Part shown: piece by piece, positions 24,501 to 36,500 of the stretch | How positions within the stretch are numbered: the stretch's first letter is position 1 | Layout of the letters: the number at the start of each line of letters is the position of its first letter | From: Liolophura sinensis | Lineage: Eukaryota; Mollusca; Polyplacophora; Chitonida; Chitonidae | Length of the DNA stretch: 64,000 nucleotides | Assembly (NCBI RefSeq): GCF_032854445.1 | Contig: NW_027017957.1 | Location: 498,001 to 562,000 of the forward strand | Reading direction: 5' to 3' | Position numbers and translations under genes: made by a program | Notes under the pieces: generated by a model | Told to the model about the DNA's origin: nothing | Seen by the model: the letters and a program-made list of their open reading frames with translations, nothing else | Database searches by the model: none

Positions 24501-27500
24501 CGCTCTGTACCAGCTGAGTCATCGTGGCAGGTTAATTTTAAAATGAAAAAAAAAAAAATACCACTGAGCTTTGAGGTATGTATAACTGCTTAGTACCCAT
24601 AAGGCAAATACATCCTTAGAAATTAGAATTCTAACCAGTTCCAACACACAGGTAGAAATTACAATTCATTACAGGAAGTCAGTGTAGAATATTCCTGAAA
24701 ACTGATTTGGTTTACAATTAATTCTGCAGATGGAAAATCTCCCACTCATCAAGGTATTTATGTATATGTATGTTACTGATCTCTGTTAAAGGGCAAATGG
24801 GTTCAAAAGGGTTCACGGGTGAGAGCACAAGGTGCTGGCCTATCAATCCAAATGATACACAACATGGGGATTCAAGGGCACCTTGGTTACAATATTAGGT
24901 AATCTCAGTGATTTGCTAAAATTGGGGTGATTGATACGGGGACTACTGTTTCCTCAACCTGTAGATAGACCTAACTGTCTCTAAGGGTCTTTTGATGTGA
25001 TATTCCCGCCATTTTGTTCACAATGAACATTGTATGGCGAACAATTACTTAACATGGTCCTTCACAAAGATGTATAATATATCTATATTATTCATGTATG
25101 TTGTCAGGCCATTTGCCCAGTTTAAGGTTTGTTAAATATGACCTGTCTTCTGTCAATGTTGGATGGATATATGTACAGCACAGCAGAGAATTAAAGTTTG
25201 TCAGTAACTTGCTCACAGAGGGTGGTTTACTGAGGTGACTGTTCATTCAGCCACGTATAAATCGGGCATACATGGCACAGGTGCTTCTAAGGGCCTTTTG
25301 ATGTGATATTTACACAAAATTATACTGAATTGTGTCTTGTTTATACTGAACATTTTATGACAAACAGTGAATTAAAATATCTAATGCTTCGTCAAGGGTA
25401 GTATATCTTGGCCTACATATATTAATGATTTACAGGTCTTGATATATAGGATACGACATTTTGCTACAAACTCTTTACAGGGCTCTCTACGCTTTCTTTA
25501 CACCACAGCCACCCATACTCCTTACACCTGATGTGCCGCTCTCTACATTCGTTTTACATAACTGACACTTCTAGCAGATTTTGTACTGTAGAATATTTGA
25601 ACAACGCCGAGGTCATTGAGATCACGGTGATGAGGCAGTGATGTCAGGAAACGCCAAACAGTCTCAACATTTGTTTCTAATAATCCTTAATACACATCCA
25701 TTTGATTTTTCTAAAGTATCCACAACATTATTGTAAGAAACATTTTTATTGCCAACACAAGTGATAAGGCTTAGCCTAAAGAAGTCTAGGTGCGTCGCAC
25801 CGGCCCAAAGGTCAAGCTTGTGACAGTGATATAAAGCGTTGATACAGGCACTCAGAACAACACTGACCTTGCATGTGAGATGTACATAGGTTTGTTTAGA
25901 ATTAACGTCATCACTGGTGATTTATTCCTAACGTTTTGTTTAATTGCCTTGGTTCGAGTGTTGACGATGTTTAAAGAGATTTACAAGGCTTTATTTTCAC
26001 ACATAATGTTCCCTAGCCACAATATTAATGCTATTTTTGTCAGTAATTTGCATTTTAAAGACAATATGTTACATTTAAAAAAAAAAAACATTTCACTTTA
26101 GCCGTCTGCCTATCTTGTCGGCCGCGGAACCGTCGCTGGGTGTCTTCATGTCATGAACACCTACCGGTATTATGAACTGAAAACCCCTCCAAAGCACTGA
26201 CAAATCCATCCATCTCCAGAAGCGACGAGAATAGTCTGTCGCTCAACACCGGTGTTGATATCTATCTACAGTTTTGCTGGCCCAGCGCTGGCGATCTACT
26301 TCAATTGTAACTTTTTGTTTTATGTTGTAGACGAGTTCCTCGAAGAAACAGATTTTTCTTTCAGGTATAGTGAAATGAAAAGTGTGCAGATATGAATAAA
26401 TAAAGAAACTGTTGATACAAAAGTGTTTGTGAGGGGCAAGTTTGGCTATTATCACAGATGCCCACAACATTGATTGTGTCTTAACATAAATATGTGTACG
26501 GCGGTTTTCAAGTTAATGAGTGGATGGAAATCAGAATAAAATAGTTCTTTGCTCTTAAGTGTACTCCAACAAACTCAGCAGCGGAACAAGTGAAAAAACT
26601 GGATTCATGTAACACGTGTTTATTGTATTGGGGTCAATCGTCTACTGTGAGAGCAACGCTTTCCACGAATGAGCCAGCGCACAGTAGGGTTATATCTTCT
26701 CTCGTGAACACAATGGATTTCTTCGAATCACTAATGTAAAATAAAATCGCAAGTTATTCTTTTTCAAACATTTACCGACTTATGAACAATACTAGTACAT
26801 ATCTGTCGAGGACAGCAGCTCCGGGGATCATCTGTGTATGATTGTTATAAATTATATTGTTAATAGTAATGATACATTGTAGCTACACAAAAAAGAGAAG
26901 AAACGAAACAAAAATGAAAAAAATAGACTCCTTTACTTGAACCCGAGACTGTCAGGTATCACGTACATGTACAATATGACTAAAACTATAGGCCAGTATA
27001 GAGATTATGCGTGTTTGATCCCTTGCTCATAGATGACAACAAGACAGACAGAATACACTGTTGCACGCTTGAAGCCGTTTCCACCTCAAACTGCAGTGAC
27101 ATGTTTTTGCAATCTTACCAGGAGTAGGGCCTCATGTTAAATTTTTAAGAAAATTTGAGTGATTTCAGAAAAAAATTTGACGATTACGTGACAAACACAA
27201 TTTGAACCCGGATAATTCATAATCCACAGGACAATAATGTTTTTGTTTGATCAAATTGTGCGGTGTGTACAGCTTATCCACTTTTGTACTACTTTCATTA
27301 ATCAGACAGAGAATAATTGACCTATTGAAAGGATTCACATTCAAAAAGGTTTAATTGCTGCGTAACTACAATCTTTATAGTTAAAACTGGTAAAATATTG
27401 TCAGTCGAAGTTCCAGGTGAAATATAGGAAAAAAAGACTATGTTAAAGTTTTTCATGTACGACATGTGGCCAAGTATTGCGTTTGTGAGTGCATGTAGTA

Positions 27501-30500
27501 CAACCGTATCTACATACTATGGAATACGACTGAGGATTCCAAAGACGCCAGTTTGAGGTGACAACACGAGAAGTCGAGGCGACAACACCTATCCGCTTCC
27601 ATAGTTTTTCGTCTCTACTAGTCCACTTCTCCTTGTGTAAATACCGGGCAACAAGTCCAGTGGCTGCACTCGTATTCTATATACATGCACATAGAGCATA
27701 TGTTACGGTTGTAGCCAATTCAGTGACATCAGCTACCTGTACATATGGCGTTACCTAGCACATGTAAACATTCGCCGTATAACTAAGTAACAAGGTCACA
27801 ATGTTTAGGTACAGAATGTTTTCAATAGGTAGTCTATACATTTTTGACGCGTTTGCCAAATCTTTATCTTGTTTGTACTTTTGGGTTCACGGAAAAATGG
27901 GTAACGTTTATAGCTGCAGTGGACTAAACACCAGGTGTGCATACCCTATGGATGAAAATCTGCCTTATCATGAGTCATATGCAACCACATAACAAGAACA
28001 ACTTATCCGCTTGTGTATATTTACTGATTTTTCTTGTTCTGTCTTTTTGGTGTATGTGGTTTATTTTGATAAACATGCCTATGTTTGAAATCATTTGATC
28101 GACTAATTTCACAAATATTACAGTGTTCAAGCTACGAAGTGTTGGACGCGATAATGTGGCAAATAAGAAAAAAAACAACATCACGTCTTCTGCGCCCAGT
28201 CTGTTTCTAGATCAATAATACAATATCAGAATACTGTCTTTATGTGATAGACATATCAGATATGTTGTTTTGGAGTGAAACACTGTCACATCTTTGGCCT
28301 GGGCTCGTCCGTCGTCGTTTTCCCGTCCGTCATTGTCCAAACTTTTGCAATAGGAGAACCTTTACTGTAGTTTCATCTAATGGCATAAGACTATACTATA
28401 ATATGTATACTGAAACTACAGAAATTAAACAGAAAAACATACATGTACATTATGATCGATGAACGAATTATAAAGATGCTAACATTAAAGCTGTATTGAT
28501 AAAGAAGGGAGACTTACACGTTACATTCAGTGTGAGGTTGGGTCATACACGTTTTCTGTTACACATTAAAACTACACAGTCATACTGGTGCAAGCCTACA
28601 TATGACTGTCGTGAGAACATTGGCATTACGCTTTACAAGATCCTCTTTCCACAGCCACACAACGCAATTTTAACATGCATAAGCGTATGTAACATGGCCC
28701 TGTGCAGTGTACGGATTCTACAGCATTAACTGGGCGAGCCAGGCTATACAGAAATATCATATCATGGGGACTGGTTCTGTACCACCTAGCACAGGGTAAT
28801 GACATTACCAAAAAGCTTCCAATTTGGATGGAACGCTCTCTTAAATTCGACACTCTAAATTTCTACTCTCCGTGGCGTCGTTTGTGTTTATGTTTCAACG
28901 TGGCATTCCTATTCACATTAAACCATATTAAAAATCGGAGGTACAACAGAAGGCGTTATGTTAACATAAGGATGTCGTCATTTTTTGAACTTGAGATTTC
29001 AGCGTGCATTGCAATATATATTAACCCTGCTCCGCAACTATAAATTACTACATCGCCGAATATGTCGTAATTAAGATATACATGTTCATCGAGTGAACAC
29101 CTGCGTAATGAAATATTCATGTCTGGTGATTGTGGCGAAATGAATATATTGCAAGTGGCGTCAGTCCAACCTGTCTTGGGTGAAAAAAAAATTTCGAGAC
29201 GACAGATATTTAAATGTCCAACACCTAAGTTAGTTTTCTTCGTTTTGGTTTCGTTTTCTTTAAGCGGATACACACAGCACATTTTTAGAAATTTAAGAAA
29301 TATGTCTGTACGAGCGAATAAATCCATCCAGTATGTCCCTGACTTTCCCGGTTTTATCGGCCATTGTGTAAGCTGTATTTACAGATCACATGGAAGTATC
29401 CAATGGCTTTTCCAATATGATTGTGAGCATTCTGGTCATAAAGGTAACTACGCATTAATCTCAGAAATTGTGTTCCAACGACGTGAGCCTGCATGATAAT
29501 TGAAATATCATGACTGCAGGTTGACAGATAAAGCGGTGATAACCTCCAATACAATGGTGATATCACCGATACGATGGTGATGGCATGTGACTACATGTAT
29601 GTACAAAGAGCTATGTGGATGCCAGGAGGAGCTACGGGAACGTAATCGAGATAAAGTACATTATGGTTGACCAATAATTTAAAAACTCTTTGTAAGAAAG
29701 GGCAATGCTAGTTATATGAGACCACATTTTGTGGACTGCTCTTCTATTAGTTGTTAGGTAATATAATAACCTTTCAGCGCTGGCTTGGTTAGTTTCTTTA
29801 TGTTATGATCTCAATGATTTCCTGTATGATAACATATACTCACATTGTACATTGAGTGTGTAGACTTGTGATTGTACAGCATGATCGGTCACACTGCTGG
29901 AGGCGTTACAGTACAGCTCAGCCCCGTTCTCCTCGGCACTAGCTGTAAACGTGAATGTCCGGGTTGTAGTCTGTACCGAGCTGGAGTCCTGGTTACAGTG
30001 TCCTGGGTCTAGCTCCCGGATATTAGCGGACTTCCTTATGTATGCCCTTATACAGGCCTGTGGTTTACTGGCCGATGACACACAGGTTAAGGTAGTGAGG
30101 TTACCGGCTAACACTGCATCTGGAGGGTTCGCCATAGTTACCAGGGTAATCATAACTGCAGAACACACAGAACATTAATTTGAAACCAAAGTATGATGCT
30201 TCAATGATCTTGATCTTCCCATGCAGCAAATATAAAAAATGGCCAGTGACACTCATGTTGCCTCATTTTACATAATCGTCTAACAAAAACTCAGAAACAA
30301 TACGTGTGTACAGGTAAACTCTACATTAAAGAAGACTTCCGCTCCACTGTACAACTTGTTTATTTATTTGATTGTTGTTTTACGCTGTACTCAAGAATAT
30401 TTCACTTATACGAAAGCGGCCAGCATTTTGGTGGGAGGAAACCGGACAGAGCCCGAGGAAACCCACCACCATCCGCAAGTGGTTGTAGACCTTGTCACGT

Positions 30501-33500
30501 TCGGCCGGAGAGGAAGCCAGCATGAACTGGACTTAAACTCACAGCGACTGCATCGGTGAGAGGCCCCTGAGTCATTGCACCGAGCTGGGATGCTAAGCAC
30601 CTCGACCACGGACGCCACTCCATTGTTTGAAGTGCTAGTATCCGTGTGCAAAACCCTGGTTGTATGTAAAAGAAAATACCACATGGGTGAATCATTTATA
30701 ATAGATTGTGCAGTAAAGCAGGGTCGTAGTCCAATACCCTACGCCCATTGTGGCCGGGCCAAACATGGGCTGTCCGGCCGTCATACGCGCAACCGGATTC
30801 TATCCCTAGTGCCATCCTGACCCGATCGTATGCCCATGGTGGGCCCATCATGGTACCATCATGGGCGTACCATCCTGCCGTCTTGATCAGAATTCACCAG
30901 TGTTCATGCAGTGTTATTTACGAACTTATTTACGGCAAATCCGTCCTATCTTTATATATTAACGAGTATTTCTTCCTGCTGCACAATTTTCCGCAAGTCC
31001 TGATCGGATTTTACGCCCATCATAAACGTATAATGCAACGTGATCCGACCATGGTGGACCCACCATACACCGACCGTGAAGCCATGCTTGACGCAGGGTA
31101 TTCGACTGGAAGGCGGCTGTAGTGTACATGAGATGTATATATCTATATGGTACTAACACAATTATCCAACCTAAAACCAAACGTTACTGTCTTGTTCAAC
31201 TGACATAACAGATGACAACCCACTCTAAGTATACCACGATTTTAATTTATTTATAAATAATCTTCTTAATGATACGTCAGTGCGTGATACATCAAGTAAA
31301 CTGATTTGGGAACCTAGAATTAGCGTACTGATAGTTCAGTGCGGGATATGAAAAGATTGTTCACATTTCAGCTACGGTTTGGACTCAGTGTCAAAAGCAA
31401 GAGGAGTAGAAATGTTTCAATCTTTTTTTCTTTTACATTCGTCTGTTGGGATTAGGGACAAGTTCTTGCAACTTACAAGCCCTTCTCCCTACAGGGAATA
31501 TTCAGAAATTTTATACACGTCTGGATACTAAGTATTTACAGGCGCAAACAAAAGAATATTAACGGCAAAAGTAACAAACGTAAATAATGAGTTGCGTTAT
31601 ATACACAAACACATACGGAACCTTGGTCATGAAAGAAGAAAAAATCTGGCACCAGAAAGCGAAAAATCATTTTGATCTAACATTGCAAGTCATCTTCGGG
31701 TCGCTAAAGAATAAATCTTTTTCTTTTTTCTATAAATCTACTCACAGCTGTGAAAATATTGTATATAAAATGGGGTCATTGTCTTTTTCCCAAAGCAGAC
31801 CTTGGCATGTTTAATCAGTAGGAAGTGTTTTCATCACCCTTGCCCTAGTTGTACTATACAACGGACAATTTGAGATTGTCTACATCTTCAGACGGATGTC
31901 CGCACAGACAACTTGGGTGAGTGGTGAGATGTCTCTGGACTATGTGAACACACAGAAGACAATATTTATGTTTCATGCGGGTAATAATTATGCTTAATTT
32001 TTCATTTCCTTTAAATGGCTTTGGGTTAGTTATTCGCCTTGATATTGAGTGAATAAAACTTTCGATAGTTATCTTGTTCCTAACCTCTAATTTAACGTTG
32101 TTCGATTCTTGTATTACTGAGGAAAAATGAATTATATACGAAATATATTTAATCGTGTCCTATGTACAACATACTTCACACTGTTCCCTAAGTTATTGGG
32201 TGTCGTATCATAAACTGGTAGTGTCAAGAGATTGTAAACAGAACGGAGCTTCACCGTTAGTTATTCGGTACGTAAATTTCATCTTTACTATTTTCCTTCT
32301 GTTTTCTAAAGTCTCCCACCCTGTCTCAAAATATAATAAAAATTGCTGCAGTTGAATGGAAGACTTTTAACAATGCGTGTTGCAGTGAGTTACAACTGTT
32401 TCAGATTTTCCGACTTCATAGCAGCATAGCCATCCCAAACACATGATCCATACTTAGTATGAATCTAATACAAGATAAATATGTCTGTTTAAGAGTTTTT
32501 CTGCCAAGTTGGTATTTCAATTTCCTGAAAATGCCTAATCTCTGAATTATGGCTTTACCTAATTTTCCAGCAACCTTTCACAGGGTTTGTACGTAGCGCG
32601 TGGACTGTAGTTGGAATTATGTACGACATGTTGAGAAGAATTTCTTAAAACCCTATCTTTATCTTAATCCACAATGTTTTCAAATTACATACATCTGATT
32701 CCAATTCCCCGTAGAGGGCACAATGAATATTACCAGAATACCTTGACCAGGGTTTACGCGAGCTGAGTCTCTATCTTTCTTGAAAGATGGATGATAACCA
32801 TCAATTCTAAGAGTATCAGCATCAATATTTACATCGAGATTTGTTTCTGTCATAGAAATGACATAAAAATCTTCAGAGATCTGTATGGTATAAGATAACT
32901 TATAACGAAGGCTTCATATACTGAAATGAAGTACAGTTAATATACTATTTGCGACAGATGAATCTGTACCAGGATTAGATTCCGCATTTCCACAAATAGA
33001 TAAGAGAAATCAACAACAAAATTAAAATGCCTGGCTGAGGCTATATGATTTAGAGGGTAAAACTGATAATAAAATAACAGATGATTTTAAATTTATTGCT
33101 TCAACAACTGAGCGGTATATACTTTAGACTCTACATTACCGATGATTTATGAATGATATCCTGCTGGACATAATATCATTACGCACCGTCAAAGTAGTAC
33201 CTACAGGAACAAAATAGATATGACGTCGCCATATATAGATATAAAGTCGCTGTGATAAATTGCACACAATACGTATACATTATAATAAAATCAAGGATAA
33301 CGAACCTAAGTATAAAAATTACTATCACTGTTTTGGCTTCATGTGCTACTGTAATTGTAATGCAAGGTGTACTCCGACCTTTGAATATTACAATATCTGT
33401 ACAATTTGAAACAACGTTTACTGAAAGTACAATCACAAACTGCTCTGCCATGCTGTTACGAGCCCCGTCTTTAAATATTTTATCATACTTTTTTATTTTT

Positions 33501-36500
33501 ATATTCTGACCTACATTTTCCATTTTGAGCACGATATAGTCTGCACTGTAATTGAAATAACACATTACATAATAGTAGAATGATTTGGATGACATTAGAG
33601 GAGATGACTGTATTTTTCAGCTGAAACTGTTTTGGTGAACAATGACTGCTTTACATGTAACCTGGGAATAATATAAGTAAGATTTTAATATATTTTATAT
33701 TATATATAAACTAATGTTGGTATACATCCACAATATTTATCCAGTAATTGTATGCTCAGTACATGTTACAAACCCCGTCATTGTATTATATTTTTTATTA
33801 TTTTGTTTCATTTGTCAGTGTCCGACCTACATTTTCCCCTCTGTGTATGTTATAGCCGGCACTGTAATTCAGTCGGGCGTTAGCAAGGCTTCAGTGTTAT
33901 GAGTTTCGTGTCATTGTAAATAGAGTATACCTTCTGGAAACATGTATCGGTGTGGTAAACATGTTTACGATCAAACCATCCTGAATTTTCTTTACGTTAG
34001 TCTATAAGTATCAGTGACGGAGTTGTAAAGCTCGCAGTCATTTACTTAAGTCCACTTGAGAGCAGTCATATTACTGTCATTCTTCGTGAAGGATTTTACC
34101 AAGCTTTGAGATATCAGCTTTCACGCCATTCAACATTCGTCATTTGTACTCCATTTTCTGTACGTAGCTTGTGAGCTTGTGATTCACCACTCGCTAATTT
34201 TTGAAACGTTATTTTGGAGTTTGTATCGCTTATTGTCTCTTTGTGCTATTCATACATTTCATACCAATTTACCCTGAAAGTGACTTTGTGTATATTTCCC
34301 AAGAGTGAAACATACATCGCCAGCACGGCATCACGGACGCTACTGTAAATCCGCCTGCCCTGAGAGGCTACACCTTCACAGGCAGCTGGGGATCAACCAT
34401 CGTCGGCGTGACGTGTCCATTACAGCTTGTCACTTATCGGACTGTCATACTTTGACTGGGAAATTCCTCTTAACTGTAGATTCTATATTTACGTGGACTG
34501 TCTCGCCTGTGTAAACTGGAATATTCCATCCGGATTTGGACGCTGTCATCAGTAAGATATTATGTATATTTTTGTAATTGTTTGTATAGTTTTGTATATT
34601 GTTGTTATTTGTATTATTTGTCTATTTTGTTAAACGTATGTATTGAACTCATTCAAGCGTGTTCGTGTTTCTTTTTTTGATCTTGTGTAAGGCCTATTGC
34701 TGATCTAGGAGTTTAAACAAGCCAGTTGTTGCTCATCTTTACTCCATACCCTGATACCTGCTTAACACTTCTGAGCATGACGAAGAGACAGGTATCTAAT
34801 TCAAAATATCATAATGGATTTTAAACAACACTAATGATTTTTTTTTATATAAAGTGGGTATAACTTTGCATACATACTCATATACACATATATGTATATA
34901 TATTACACTATCCACATTCAAACATTTAACAAATTTAATTTCATGCTAGCAAAACTATTCTTAGATACTGAAATATAACCAGACATAAAAAGCTGGTTGT
35001 TAAAGGATATTTTTTCAGGATAACATTTCATAATTGATCATATACACATGACTGCTACATACTCATATCCTTGGCATTTATTCTCCTCAATGTATGAATC
35101 GGGGAGGAGGGGGGGGAGTCCCCACAGGTTACGAAAACAAAATTTAAGCTTGAAGCTATCAGGTAACGAATGATTGTACCGGTTACTTATGAACAAAATA
35201 TACTATTTACTCAATTAAAAGCCTTGCACCTAAATTTGGGATGCGTAGTTCTTCATTTAAGATGACAGAGTTTAGATATAAGCACCAAGTTAATCACATA
35301 CAGGATTTTCGATACTCAGCCTATGATTCCAACAAGTAGGCAGAAAAAAAAATACGCCAGGCGAATAACTAAACCAAAACAATTTGTAGGAAATAGAAAA
35401 TTAAGCATAAATATTACTCAAATGAGGCATAAATTTAGTCTTATGTGTGTTGACCTAGTTCAAAGACAACTCTCCAGTCGGCGTGGACAGCCATCTGAGG
35501 ATATGGCAATTTTTTTATTATATTGCCCATTGTATAATACAACTATGGCAAGAACGATGAAAACACTTCCTACTGATTTGACATCCCAAGATTTGCTGTG
35601 GGGAAAACGTAATGATCCCACCTTATCAAACGATATTTTCGCACCTCTGAGTAGGTATGTTATGGAAACAAAAATATTTTTTGTCTAGTGACCTGAAGAT
35701 GACCAACTATGTTAGATCAAAATGCATTGTTGCTTTCTATAGTGTCACGCTTCGTTATACTTTTGTATTACAACCAAGATTCTGTAAGTCTTTTGTATAC
35801 TTAACACTTAAACTCACTGTTTATGTATGTGTCTTTTGTTATTTTCTTTACGCCTGTACCCTTTGTAACCTGACATGAATAAAATTTATGTACATTCTTT
35901 GTAGGGAGTAGTAAGTTGCAAGAAATTGTCCCTCATCCCAGTAGACGAACGTCAATAAAAATAAGTTTAAAAGATCGAGTCGCATCCCAGCCAGGGCTAG
36001 AGCACATCGGTGGGGTGTCTATAAATAATATTAAACAGTGCTCATTGAGAAAGTTTACTCACTTCACGGCAAAGGGGGGATAACTCTCATGTACTTGCCT
36101 GCGTAGTTGTGAACTAGTCAATTATCAGCCTTGATTGTATATATGTATACGCCGAACGCAGGAACATTTCACTTATACGACGGCGGTGAGAGTTATGAAG
36201 GGAAGAAACCGGGGGAAACCCACAACCACCTGCAGGTTGCTGGCAGAGCTTCCCACGTATGGCCGGGGCCTTGGTTTTAAAACGTTCATATCGATACACA
36301 CATGTATATTTCACACGTTGCAATCGGTGGTTGTCGATTCGTTTCAGTGGAATGTATACATAAACTCGTAATACCCCGGTAATGAAGCAAGGGGTTGCAT
36401 CTTTTCTCCTAGGGTTCAAATCACTTCTTGGTAAAGTATTACTGAAAGAGTAAAGATTTTTACAAGGCAGAAACTCATAGGGACACTGGATGTTATCTAC

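Larger units (their letters stand above)
22607..29843 (-). other. intron between Ig2 and Ig3 exons
   Basis: Holds SINE copies (23.3, 24.3 kb), the decayed duplicate at 25.5 kb, and a weak local repeat (CTAAGGG(T/C)CTTTTGATGTGATA at 24985 and 25288). No further Ig exon or tail exon seen at 26-29.8 kb. The frame at 28702-29043 has no family features. Confidence 0.6.

Noticed and set aside
30748-31122. 124-codon plus-strand frame
   Set aside because: Falls in a probable transposable-element remnant; the opposite strand is also open.
33179-33595. 138-codon minus-strand frame with hydrophobic segments
   Set aside because: AT-driven hydrophobicity; no partner exons. The MAEQFVIVLS start could be a signal peptide but nothing links it to a gene.
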